A DNA stretch of 64,000 nt, from contig NW_004450324.1 of assembly GCF_000321225.1 (NCBI RefSeq), forward strand, positions 1,068,877 to 1,132,876. Direction: 5' to 3'. Positions 11,435 to 23,110 of the stretch are shown in pieces. Each line of letters opens with the position of its first letter. Position 1 is the first letter of the stretch. Position numbers and translations under genes: made by a program. A model generated the notes under the pieces. The model did no database searches and was not told the origin of the DNA. It was given only the letters and a program-made list of their open reading frames with translations. Source of the DNA: Odobenus rosmarus divergens (taxonomy: Eukaryota > Chordata > Mammalia > Carnivora > Odobenidae).

Positions 11435-14287
11435 AAAATTTCTACTGAGCCCCCATGGCAAAACTATATACCTCTGTTGACTCTTTTTGGCCACCCACTG
11501 TGGGTTTCAGCTAGTTGTCCAATACCAGAACTAAGCATGCGCTCCTTGTGGCAGGGGTATCATATGTATTTTCATATCCCTGGTGGTTAGCCCTGAGCCT
11601 GGGTAAGTTTTTGATAATTTATGCTTGGTTAGAAACAGAACCTTATGAAATTTTCCTTGACCCATAACCTATTAAAACATCTGAGATGCAAATTCTAAGT
11701 TAAAATGTTCTGTTCTATGCTTACTTTGAAGTCCATCCCTCAATGGGGAGTGTTTGTTTAATTTAATATATTCAAGTTCTATTCTGGGGAACGGTAGTTA
11801 ACATTAAGCCAGAGTTTAAAACTTACTGTACTTCTAAACTTCCCCAGTCTTAGCAGAGCACACCTGTTAGGGTGTTGAAATACTGGTTACATAACAAAGG
11901 ACAATTTAGATGCATTGCCAAGAACAAAAAGTAGCTATTTTCCGTTTGGTTCCTGATAAATTGCCATTGTTTATTGTTTAATAATCATCACCATCTGCCA
12001 TTTAAATTTTTCACACCATCTGTCAATATGGCATCTGAGTAAAGCTGATTCATGCCTCTTTTTGTTGGTCAGCTATAATGAGCCCCACGCAAATGACCTA
12101 GTGGAAGTCATCTGACTTCCACACTCAACTTCCTTAAGTCAAACAATTCATAATCTGAGTCTCTCATCCTGTCTATAAAATAGAACTAAATTTCCTATTT
12201 TGGTTTTTAATTTTTATTACTGAAAACTTCAAATAGATACACCAGGAAAAATACAATAGTATAAAGATCCCACCACATATATACACACTCATCAGCAGTT
12301 ACATCAATGATCCACTCAAGGTCAGTGTGTTCTCATCCCTATATCCCTCCCCCACCCCGACCCATCCTGACTTATTTTGAAACTAATCTCAGACACCATA
12401 TTATTTAATCTATAAGTATTTCAAACTTTAAAAAAACCTAACCACAATGCCATTATCACACCTAAAGACACTTAAAGACATTAGCGATAATTCACATTCA
12501 AATGTTAAGTCTATTTTGCTCCTGCTACAAAAATGGATCTTACAGAGTATTTTCCTATAAACAGCTCAAAAGCCCTTTGTAAACCATACACATGCTGATA
12601 AACTATTATGATCTACTTCCAGGGCAAAGAAAAACAGCTTGTTCCCTGAATGCTGCTTAATACTGAGTTTGGTTTTTGGAAAGAGGATGCACATTATATA
12701 TTCCTTTATTCACATACAGGGTAAAGAACAGAGTTCCTGGCACTCACACTACCAGATCAAGTCTGACAGCCACTCTTCTTTTTCAACCTTGCCTAGGGTT
12801 ACAGAGACAGATAATTTCATGCTGGATTTCAACAGCACATCCAAACAATTGGCTTTAGACAGTGCGACCATTCATTTCATAATCTCACATCTCCCCTAAT
12901 GAAATTCCTATGAATATTGGTATTAAAGAATCTGCAAGAGGTAGATCTTTTTCAAAAACCAAATGCCACATTTTTCTAAAGGTTGTTGCAGAGTTTTTTT
13001 CCTTATGCATCAGAGAAAAAAAGGACATTTATGAGATGAAGTGTCTTTCTATGAGCTCAATATTGAATTTTCCATTGTTGGTGCTCAGTCTCTCCTGGGA
13101 GGCTCTTAATTGAATCAGTCTTGAAAGGTTTTCATTGTGTTTTTCCTCAGGCCCTCTTACGGATTACAGAAGCATTCATAGTGAGTACAGCTCTAATGGA
13201 AGATGCTGTCACCCCATTACTCAGTCTGGTCTCTGTCACAATTGCTCATGCCTCTTAAGAGGCTGGCATGCTGTCAGGTCAAGGAGAGGTCAAGGTAGAC
13301 AGACACAGGAAGCAATAGCTCTTCAGAGGGAACAGGAGAATTGCGGAAGACAGAAAGCAATGGTGCAGCCACCAATAATCCCCTTAGCACAAATTCTAGA
13401 CTAATTCACCCAAGCATAGCGTCAGACCCATACATTTACCCACAAGGACTAGAGGCAAGGTAGCATAAGAGAATGATGGCTTCTGTGGGCAAGGCAAGGC
13501 GAGAGTAAAGGAGCTCATGGGGTGGGTCAGGTGCTAGTGGCATAGCCTTCATGCTGCCACCTGCACACCAGAGCTGTCTCTACACCATCTCAGTAGGAAA
13601 GCCTGGAAGGAAAATGCGAGCTATCAGGAGAGAATTCTCACCTCTAACAGACGAAATGCTGCAGCTGAATTACTTGTAATTTTCCCTGTTTTGTTTCAGA
13701 TAGTCAGACTTTAGCTTGACTTAAGCCTTCTTCCCTCAAAGAATCCTTCTGGGCCTCAGTACCCTCATCTAGAGCCTGCTGTCTATTAATGTCTTCATCT
13801 ACATATGAGCCAGCATTTTCAAATAAGCTAGAAACAGTGCTATATAGTACTTTAAACCTTTCAAGGCCCTTTTACATGCATTCTCGTTGGAAACACACAA
13901 AAACTCTTGGCCAAGGAAAGCTTTGTTATACTCGCTTACAGTGGGGATAGCAAAAGTAGGGAGAAGAGTGGTGATCTGATTAAGCTCACGAAATCTCAGA
14001 ATGAAAACTTGAACAGGATTCTTAATTGCCAGTCCAATATTATTTCCATGTTATCTCACTTAAGAGGCTTTTTTGAAAATCAGCCTCCAGAACTTTGGGA
14101 GAGCTTTCCAAGATCCTTGGCCCATGTAAGTTCAATGACACAATGTACTCATGCGTACACTCATACATTCATATACATTGCTTTGTCATTATTACCTGAT
14201 TCAATTGGGAGTAATGGTTTTAGTAATTAAAAAAGTAGCTTAAAGAGGACAATAATTAAAATGATCCATATGTACCTTTAAGGTGTA

Positions 14288-14344
14288 TATATATATAAAG
14301 GTGTGTGTGTGTGTGTGTGTGCGTGTGTGCATATATATATATGT
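14288..14344. repeat. (TA)n-(GT)n-(AT)n compound microsatellite
   Basis: TATATATATATA, then about 14 GT units with one CG step, then ATATATATATATG. 14301-14344 alternates purine and pyrimidine without a break. Confidence 0.93.
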
Positions 14345-14487
14345 CTTCATTCAATAATTTTTTTGATGTAAGGCCAAGGGTTTTCCATTTGAACACGGGT
14401 TCACTGGTAGACCTTTCTTGCATTCACCATTCTTCAAATGCAATGTCTGCAATTTCCACTTTGGGCTTCTTTAAAATGGAAAACTTA

Positions 14488-14642
14488 GGGGCGCCTGGGT
14501 GGCTCAGCTGGTTAAGCATCTGACTCCTGATTACAGCTCAGGTTATGATCTCAGGGTGGTGAGACTGGGCCCCGCATGGGGCTCCACACTCAGAGGAGAG
14601 TCTGCTTGAGATTCTCTCTCTCTTTCAAATAAATAAAAAAAT
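14488..14642 (+). mobile_element. SINEC, shorter variant
   Basis: Forward copy whose body ('CCTGATTACAGCTCAGGTTA', 'CTTGAGATTCTCTC') differs from the other copies, so it is an older or separate subfamily. Flanks AAAATGGAAAACTTA and AAAATGGAAAACTGA. Confidence 0.92.
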
Positions 14643-15164
14643 CTAAAATGGAAAACTGAAAGCCACCTCAGAAGTAATCAGGGTGCAGAAGTCCTCTGGA
14701 TTTTTAGGATCCGCTTCTCAGTCTTTTACAGTTTTCTCACCTACACTTCATCCAAGAGCAATTTTTAGATACTTCTTACTTGTTACAATGCATTTAACTT
14801 AATTTTTATAGTTTCAGAAAAAGCCATTATGTTTTTACATGTATAGTTAATATTTTATTATATTGAGTAGTAAAATCACACATTATAACTGGCACAAAGA
14901 GGTCTGCGGACAACCGTGTGACTCTTCCACTGGGAGAGGTTCTCCAGTGTTCGCTGGAGCGTGGGCGTCTCGCGAGCTATGTGGATGCCATGGCTATGCT
15001 TCTGTGGGGAAAAGAACAGTGTCTGTTCACTTAGGGGAGAGGGGCAGGCAAGTACAAAATGGCTGTGTTTCTGCTTTCTTTTCCTGGGAAGACGTGGAGT
15101 TTGGCAGTAAGAAGACTGTCAGAGTCCTGGCTCGGACTCTGAGAGATGTGGGGCAGTTTAACTT

Positions 15165-15327
15165 TTTTAAATTTTATTTTATAATGTTATGTTAATCACC
15201 ATACAGTACATCATTAGTTTTTGATGTAGTGTTCCATGATTCATTGTTTGCGTATAACACCAAGCACTCCATTCAGTACATGCCCTCTTTAATACCCATC
15301 ACCAGGCTAACCCATCCCCCCACCTCC
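15165..15327 (-). mobile_element. L1 3' end, strongly 5'-truncated
   Basis: Reverse-oriented L1 terminus (TTATGTTAATCACCATACAG, then TTCCATGATTCATTGTTTGC). Exact target duplication GGCAGTTTAACTT at 15152-15164 and 15328-15340. Confidence 0.92.
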
Positions 15328-15554
15328 GGCAGTTTAACTTTATCTGGGACTCAGTTTTCCCATTAGAAAATTAAGAGGATGGACATAGGTAGTGGTTTCC
15401 TAGAGCACTGGGAATGAAAAGAATTCTTGGGCCTGGGCTCAGCCCAGTGGGAAATGAAGCCTTGATTGATTGGCAGTGTTTGCTATGGGTAGTTAAGGGA
15501 AGTGGCTGAATGTGCACACATCTTCCTGGAGCTAGATAGTCATGATCCCTGTCT

Positions 15555-15650
15555 AATGAAAAGGGCATGGGCTTCAGGTTTGCATTTGTGCTCTTGTGAC
15601 CTTCAGCAAGTCAATTACTTCTATGAGCCTCAGGAAAGCTGGAAAACTCC
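15555..15650 (+). repeat. MIR
   Basis: 'TGTGACCTTCAGCAAGTCAA' and 'ATGAGCCTCAGGAAAGCTGG' follow the MIR core. Confidence 0.55.
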
Positions 15651-16126
15651 TTGGAGACCTAAGATCTTTTGTTTCTAAATGCTATCCCTGGATTACCCTT
15701 CACCCCAGCCTAATCACATGTTCCTTAGTTTCCAATAGCACCCTGTATATCCTGTTTTCCTATTCACTGCATGGATATAAATTGTCCATCATATTACAAT
15801 TCTATTGTAAGGATTGGGTTTATAACTAAATTATACACTTTAAGGGTAAGAAGTGTATATGATTTCTTAAACACTAACATAATACTTCGTACACAGTGTG
15901 ATATCAAATAAACTGATAAACAGAACCACTGTTGTGAGAATTAAGTACAGAGTGTTTAGCACAATGCAGGTAACAGGTGCTCACTAAATGCTAATTTCAC
16001 TTCCTTCCGAAATCCTACAATCCTGGGCGACAAAGTTCATGTGCACAGAGACAATATTTCTTTTTCTCTTTTGTCCTTGTAGAACACTTCTGTTGTATAT
16101 GCACTAGATACTTGAGAAATGCTTTA

Positions 16127-16459
16127 CTATTATCTTTTTTTTTTAACATATAATGTATTATTTGTTTCAGAGGTACAGGTCTGTGATTCAACACTCTTAG
16201 GGAAAAATGAGGGGGGAATTCGGAGGGGGAGACAAATCATGAGAGACTATGGACTCAGAAACAAACTGAGGGTTTTAGAGGGAAAGGGGGTGGGGGGATG
16301 GGTTAGCCTGGTGATGGGTATTAAAGAGGGCATGTACTGAATGGAGCACTGGGTGTTATACGCAAACAATGAATCATGGAACACTACATCAAAAACTAAT
16401 GATGTAATGTATGGTGATTAACATAACAGTAAAATTTAAAAAAAATATAATTATAAAAA
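16127..16459 (+). mobile_element. L1 3' end with inverted 5' part (twin priming)
   Basis: 16127 to about 16195 is reverse-oriented L1 (ACATATAATGTATTATTTG, TTTCAGAGGTACAGG). From about 16200 the element continues forward with the G-rich 3' UTR and ends near 16440 with TGATTAACATAACA and an A-rich tail. The inverted and direct parts are neighbours in the L1 order. Target duplication AGAAATGCTTTA at 16115-16126 and 16461-16472. Confidence 0.82.
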
Positions 16460-16708
16460 AAGAAATGCTTTAGAAAAAGCTTGGAATTAAAGTGTTAAGG
16501 CATTATTTGAGCTTTCTTCTGGCCCCACATAAAATGTTAATAGAATATAGATGTCTGGCTAGATCTCTGGTTTCAAAGTATGGTATGAAGATGATTTTAG
16601 GTGTGAGATGAATATTTATTAGTTACGTATTTATGTGAACATCTATTTTACAAAATATAATCCTTTTTAAAAATTTTTCAATAGTGATACAAGATATAAT
16701 AATTCTTT

Positions 16709-16871
16709 TTTTTTTTTTAAGATTTATTTATTTGAGAGAGAGCCAACACACAAGCGGGGGAGGGCAGAGGGAGAGGGAGAGACTCTCTAGCAGATTCCCT
16801 GCTGAGCCCAGAGCTCGATGGAGCTGAAATCAAGAGTTGGACGCTTAACTGACTGATCTACCCAGGCTCCT
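16709..16871 (-). mobile_element. SINEC
   Basis: Reverse copy. Duplication CAAGATATAATAATTCTTT (16690-16708) and CAAGATACAATAATTCTTT (16872-16890), 18 of 19. Confidence 0.94.
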
Positions 16872-17276
16872 CAAGATACAATAATTCTTTCAAAATAAAC
16901 TGTAAGTAAAAAAACTGAGTCTGCTAAAGAAAACAAGCAAGCAAATAATAATAGTATGTGGTTCTGGCACAAATCATAGTCTGTCAATAGTGAAGGTTTA
17001 GGAAACTTACAACTAGCTAAAAGCATGAAATTTTATAGTTAAACTGAACTTTGCCTTTCCTCAGTTGTAGGGAGAAAAATTCTCAAGTTTCAGTTTTCTG
17101 TAAACATTTGTCATTTACTAAAGTGAAAATTAAAGGAATATACAAGAGAACTTAATCATGCTTAATTTGACATACCCTAGGCATGTGTACTGGCGGTTAT
17201 AATTCTCTGTTGTCTATGTATTACAAAGCCATTTTCTGCTAGGAAAATCATTCAGAATTGGAATGACAGCATTTTA

Positions 17277-17492
17277 TTTTTATTATTTTTTAAAATCTTT
17301 TTTTAAAAGATTTTATTTATTTATTTGACAGAGAGAGACACAGCAAGAGAGGGAACACAAGCAGGGGTGAGTGGGAGAGGGAGAAGCAGGCTTCCTGCCG
17401 AGCAGGGAGCCTGATGTGGGACTTGATCCCAGGACACTGGGACCATGGCCTGAGCCAAAGGCAGACACTTAAATGAGCCACCCAGGCACCCT
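17277..17492 (-). mobile_element. SINEC
   Basis: Reverse copy. Exact 17-bp duplication GGAATGACAGCATTTTA at 17260-17276 and 17493-17509. Confidence 0.95.
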
Positions 17493-17599
17493 GGAATGAC
17501 AGCATTTTAAAGATGATAAAAATCTCATGGTGTTCTATAAAACATCATTGTTTCTAGGTCTTCACCCTCTAAACAATTTTGAGAACCACTGAGTTAAAA

Positions 17600-17856
17600 C
17601 AGTGGTTGTCAACTGGGGCTGATTTTGTCCCCAGGAGATAATTGGCAATGTCTAGAGACATTTTTGGTTGTCATAACTAACTGTGTGTGTGTGTGTGTGC
17701 ACGCGTGTGTGTGCACGTGCACACGTACATGCTACTGGCATCTAGTGGATGGAGGCCAAGGATACTGCTCAACACCGCATCATGAACAGGACAGTCTTCC
17801 ACAACAAAGAGATTACCTGGCCCAAACGTCAGTAGTGCTGAAGTTAAGAAACCCTG
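17600..17856 (+). repeat. MER5A-like hAT non-autonomous element with internal TG expansion
   Basis: Starts CAGTGGTTGTCAACTGGGG, contains ATTGGCAATGTCTAGAGACA and TGCTACTGGCATCTAGTGG, and ends TTAAGAAACCCTG. These are MER5A landmarks. A (TG)n tract replaces the usual G-run near the middle. Confidence 0.85.
17682..17732. repeat. (TG)n / alternating purine-pyrimidine tract
   Basis: 51 nt of unbroken pyrimidine-purine alternation including TGTG, CGCG and CACGTG units. Confidence 0.9.
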
Positions 17857-20800
17857 TTGCAGAGTTACGTTTGTGAATGACTTATGAATACCTTGATCTA
17901 ACACCCACGAGTGAATGTCTAAAATGGTTTTGATGAAAGTTTTAAATACCTACTTCCAGATTTATTTTCAGAAAGCAATGGGGGGAAAAGGCCTCACAGC
18001 ATTTTAACACACATCCACCTCTCCATTTTTAAAACTTCTCCATTTAGTTTTTGAGAATAAGTGGGTTGGAAAAGCACCTAAATCCTCATGGTATAAATGC
18101 CTACCTTCAGTTTATAGGTCAGCTCAAGATATCATCTTCGTTGTTCCAAGTGTTTTCCAGTTTTCATGGCAAAGAGCCTTCATACGTATGAAAAATGTCT
18201 CCTCACTGATGATGTTGGCATCCATGTGGGTGGGAGGGAGGGATAAGTCTGCAATCCTAGTCTATATCCTCAACAGCCCCCTGGTGCCATCTTGGGCATC
18301 TTATAGAGAGTGAACACATTCTCACCTTGCTTTATGATATACTGGGTGATGGTAAGCTATCAGCAGGAAATCAATTTATTTAGCCTTCCTACGTCTCCCT
18401 TCCTTTCCTTCTGAGCTCTGTCAGCCTAGAAAAAATATTTCTTAAGTGCAACTGATGACAAGGTCTCACTAGTATTTCATACTCTATGCCCAGAAACAAT
18501 TTTGGTTCAGGATCAAATCTTAGAGGCCTGAATCAGTCTGATTATAGATGTGTTCGTTGACATTTGATCTAAATAGAAGAAACAGATTAGGGTATCACCT
18601 CCATCTTATCTCCAACACACATAAAGAGCAGACCCTCTTTGTATAAACTTTCAGGAAACAGAAATGACTGAGGTGGGTATAATAATTTATAGGCCTAAAT
18701 CTACCATACCCTCAATTGAGTTAGCTACTGATTTTATATACTTTTTTGTAGGGGTGGGGGAGAAATTCGTTAAAAACATTAGACAACATTGAGTTGCATT
18801 AACATTGAGAGCTGTGAATAAGCCAGGCACAGAGCTGAATAGTCCTGTATTGACTGAATAATCAAAGAGCTACACTGTTCCAATGAGGAGGGGTGAAATG
18901 TAAGGATCGGTCCTGCCAACCCAAAGAACACATACCCGTTAAAGAACTGGTCAGTTTGAACATAATGAATGTGCTTAAATACTTTGATCCATGGTTGGCT
19001 GATTTTTAAATCATAAGGCCTAATTTTTTTTTTTTTGGAAGATTTTTCTGCTTTATACTTCAGGAGCTGAAATTCTACAGCGTCATTTGCCAGGATACTG
19101 ATTATGTATAAGTGGGAGATTTTTTTTATCAACAATAAATGTCTTATACTGTGAAAATAGCAGCTTGACTCCCACATTCATTTAGCAGCAGGAGGCATAA
19201 AATGGATTGGCCCTTTTGAATTATTCCAGAAATGTGCTCCAAATGCATATAGATAGATCACTAAATATAAAGCTAATTGCTTCTTTGTTTTGTTTTATCC
19301 TACTGCTAAGCAACTTTTTAAACCAAACTGTTTGATAAAGGATGGGCTCTTTACCATCACTCTTCTTCAGAATAAAATTAAGTTTATAAGAAAGCAAAGC
19401 AACGTGTGTTCTTAAAATACAATCTGATGAACCCTGTTGACGACTGAAATTTATAAATGACAGACTGCCAAACGCTGCCATTTTGATGTGTGTGGGTCTT
19501 TTGTTCCTAAAGGAGCTGTTCATTTGAATGCCTCAGTATTTATAGTGGTATCAGTTAAAGCAAGGAGGTGGGCCATTCAGATCTCCCTTTAAGAGAGAAA
19601 TTCCATCAGCCGTGAGGAGTGCAGTTAACAGCCTCCAGCAGCAGTGCCTTCAGAATCTGCCCCAGTGTTTGTGCTGAGGCCTGGGAGCTCTCTCTCAGCC
19701 AAGGGCTGACCATGCAGGGGCCTTAGGGGTTGCACATTTCTTCCCTACCCAGGACTCCTCTCACAGGGAATCAATGCTCTAGAGCTCTCTGTTGGTCAGA
19801 CCAAGGCTGTCAGATGTACGACACTGCTGGGAGTTCCTCCTGCCCCACTTGTGCTACGTTCTCTTTCTCTTTGATAGGCATAACCACCTAATAGACCTCT
19901 GGCACTCCGAACTCCATCCCAGTTATCTGCCTCTCAGGGGACCCAACTGACACACATCATTTAGATGTTGCTACCAAAATGGGAAGAGGGAAAACTTCTA
20001 TGCTACACTTTGAGCCAATGGTCAGTGAGCTATAAACACTTCTTGGAAACCTTGACTATCAACACTAACAACTCAGTTTGTATATTGTTTTGTGATTGCC
20101 CAAAATGGTGTATCTGCTCTGAATGGGCAGTAGCAAAATCCCCTTGGTGTTCCAAGCCAGTAACTATAACCATCTCCTAGAACCCTTAGAATTAATTCTC
20201 ACACGGCTAGTAAGAATCCCAAAAGAGGATTAGCTTTATTCTCTGTCAGGCAATGTAGAAATTGGTTAGAAAAAGACTTTTATCTAATAGCAAGATGGGC
20301 TGCCTTGAAAGATATTAACTGCCACTTCCCCATGAGATTTGGGGGATTAAGCTGATTAAAGGAAAAGCTCTTACAGGAAAGTGAATCAATGTAAACTCAC
20401 TAATTTGAACCAATTGGTTACTTTCAAATAATGTTTTTCAGTTTTTCTGCCTCTGTGGACAGGAAAGCATGCATCTCTTGTATCTGGGTTAAACATTCTA
20501 CTTTAAAGTATTTCCCCACTCCAAGCACTTCTCTGCCTGCCGAGGAAAGAATGGAATCTGTTAAGCCCTTCCCAATAGGAGGAAGATGGAAGGACTACTG
20601 TTTCCTTCTGTGATAAACAATGTGAAAACACAAGGTAAACTCAGAAAGGAAAACAAAACAAAACAAAATTAACACCATGAAGAAAATACAAAAGCCTGAA
20701 ATACTGGATTCTTTCCTTTTACTTGGTCCATCCTGAGAATCTCTGAACTTCCTCCACACGTTGAATCTCATGGCCAGTCACGTCAGCTTGAGTCCATGAC

Positions 20801-21022
20801 CCAACACACAAGCTCCCTTTACCCCTTGGCTGGAGGTTGGCCATTGATGCTGTAACAATCCCCACCTGTTCTACCCCCACTCTTTTGCTTGCTTTGTTCT
20901 AGTCCCAGGTTATACAAACAGGATTTAGAAAGTCAGAGAAACACTATACCTACTTTACATTCTGAGGTCCTCCTATTCAAAGGCACACTGCCAACAAGAA
21001 AGGGCCATTTAAAGTGAATCCA

Positions 21023-22051
21023 ACAAACAATCAACAAAACTAAAAGGCAACCTGTGGAATGGGAAAAGATATTTGCAAATGACATATCTGATGATAAAGG
21101 GTTAGTCTCCAAAATCTATAAAGAATTCATCGAACTCAACATCCAAATAATCCAGTTAAGAAATGGACAGAAGACATGAATAGACATCTTTCCAAAGAAG
21201 GCAACCAGATGGCTAACAGACACATGAAAAGATGCTCAACATCACTCATCATCAGGGAGATATAAATCAAAACCACAACGAGATACCACCTCACACCTGT
21301 CAAAATGGCTAAAATTAACACAGGAAACAACAGATGTTGGCAAGGATGTGGAGAAAGGGGAACACTCTTACACCATTGGTGGGAATGCAAACTGGTGCAG
21401 CCACTCTGAAAAACAGTATGGAGGTTCCTCAAAAAGCTAAAAATAGAACTACCTTATGATACAGCAATTGCACTATTAGATATTTACCCAAAGGATACAA
21501 AAATACTGATTCAAGGGGATATATGCACCCTGATGTTTATAGCAGCATTATCAACAATAACCACATTACAGAAAGAGCCCAAATGTACACTGTCCAATGA
21601 ATGGATAAAAAAGTTGTGATACACACACACACACATACAATGGAATATTAGCCATCAGAAAGAATGAAATCTTGCTATTTGCAATGACATGGATGGAGCT
21701 AGAGTGTACTATGCTAAGTGAAATATGCCAGTCAGGGAAAGACAAATACCATATGATTTCATTCACATGCGGAATTTAAGAAATGAAACAGATGAACATG
21801 GGGCAAAAAAAAAAAAAAAAAAGAGCTAAGTGAACCATAAAACAGACTCAACTATAGAGAATAAACTGAAGGTTGTTGGGGGGGATGTGGGGGGGCTGCG
21901 TTAAATGGGGATTAAGGAAGGCACTTGTGATGAGCACTGGGTATTGTACGTAAGTGATAAATCACAAAAGTCTACTCAAACTAATATTACACTATATGTT
22001 AACTAACTAAAACTTAAATAAAAATTTTAAAAAGGAAAAAAATTTTAAAAA
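21023..22051 (+). mobile_element. L1 fragment: end of ORF2 plus 3' UTR, 5'-truncated
   Basis: About 1 kb of forward L1. It starts within the C-terminal part of ORF2 (signature GGTGGGAATGCAAACTGG, later AATGACATGGATGGAGCTAG) and runs into the 3' UTR and an AAATAAAAATTTTAAAAA tail. The reading frame is broken, so it cannot make ORF2 protein. Target duplication TAAAGTGAATCCA at 21010-21022 and 22052-22064 (13 of 13). An A run at 21807-21823 and an AC run at 21620-21632 lie inside. Confidence 0.93.
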
Positions 22052-22849
22052 TAAAGTGAATCCACTTAAAATGGAATGTAAATTTCATAGCAAATAGGTC
22101 AACCAAGATTTTACTTTGAGAAATGAAGTAAAATTCATGAAAATAAAATCTATTTTATTTTCTATTTAATCAAATTCAGGTTATAAGTGAAACTATGTTC
22201 TAATTCTTAGAACTAAAAATGAATGAGGTGTTGATTGGGAGTATTGTATAATTTTCTCCAAAACTGCATGGTAGTAGTATATGAGCATTTTACAGAAAAT
22301 GCACAATTATTTGAGGGCTTCAGCATTTCCCCAAGGGTCTCTCACATTCCTTTGAAATTCCTCTCTTTCCTTTTCGAAGCACCTATCATGTCACCATCTC
22401 TGCTGATTTTCCTTTTTCCAATTGTTAAAAGGTCTTACCAACTCCTCTTTGGCAATGGTTTTGACATGTTTTGAGCAGAGTTCTGACATCACTTTCATTG
22501 GCCTCATGAAATCTTGCATATTGTATTTCATGTACAATTTCACTTGGCAACTGACTTGCATTGGTCTGGCACTCTTCTTTCGTCACACTAGTTTGGTGAG
22601 GAAGGCACTAATGGCATGAGACAGGAATATTTGAGAAGGCGCTCATTTTTTAATTGGTTAATTCATTACTAAATGATTTCTTGTCATGATGAACTTTTCT
22701 TTCTTCTTATAACCCCCAAACTGCTGGAAGCCAGTTAATAAAATCCCAGGTAGCCAGAACCTTTGGTACTTAACTTCAGTTGGTCCTTAAAGATGCTGTA
22801 CAGTCTTTCAGACCTATGTTTTAAATTGGAAAATCTTTATCAATAAGTA

Positions 22850-22945
22850 ATGTGAAGCCTAGAGATACTGAGTCATCCCAAGGTCAGTGGCAGAGCCAAG
22901 GCTAAAGCCAAAGTTAGCCTGGTCCATGGCTTTATTCTTCAGACT
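22850..22945 (-). repeat. MIR
   Basis: 'CCAAGGTCAGTGGCAGAGCC' follows the MIR core in reverse. Confidence 0.6.
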
Positions 22946-23034
22946 GCTTTATTGATCCCCTGTGTAAAATGAATTAAAGCAGGGAACACTAGGAGAGAAA
23001 ATAGAAAATATATTTCTATTCTTGCCCATGATGA

Positions 23035-23110
23035 AAATTCACTGTGGCCCTGGGCAAGTCACTTAACTTTTCTGGCTTTCGGTTTTCTCTGAAGTCTTAT
23101 AGAACAGAAG
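23035..23110 (+). repeat. MIR
   Basis: 'CCCTGGGCAAGTCACTTAAC' is the MIR core. Confidence 0.65.

Noticed and set aside
21136..21432. Open frame of 98 residues on the minus strand
   Set aside because: Antisense shadow of the L1 ORF2 fragment.
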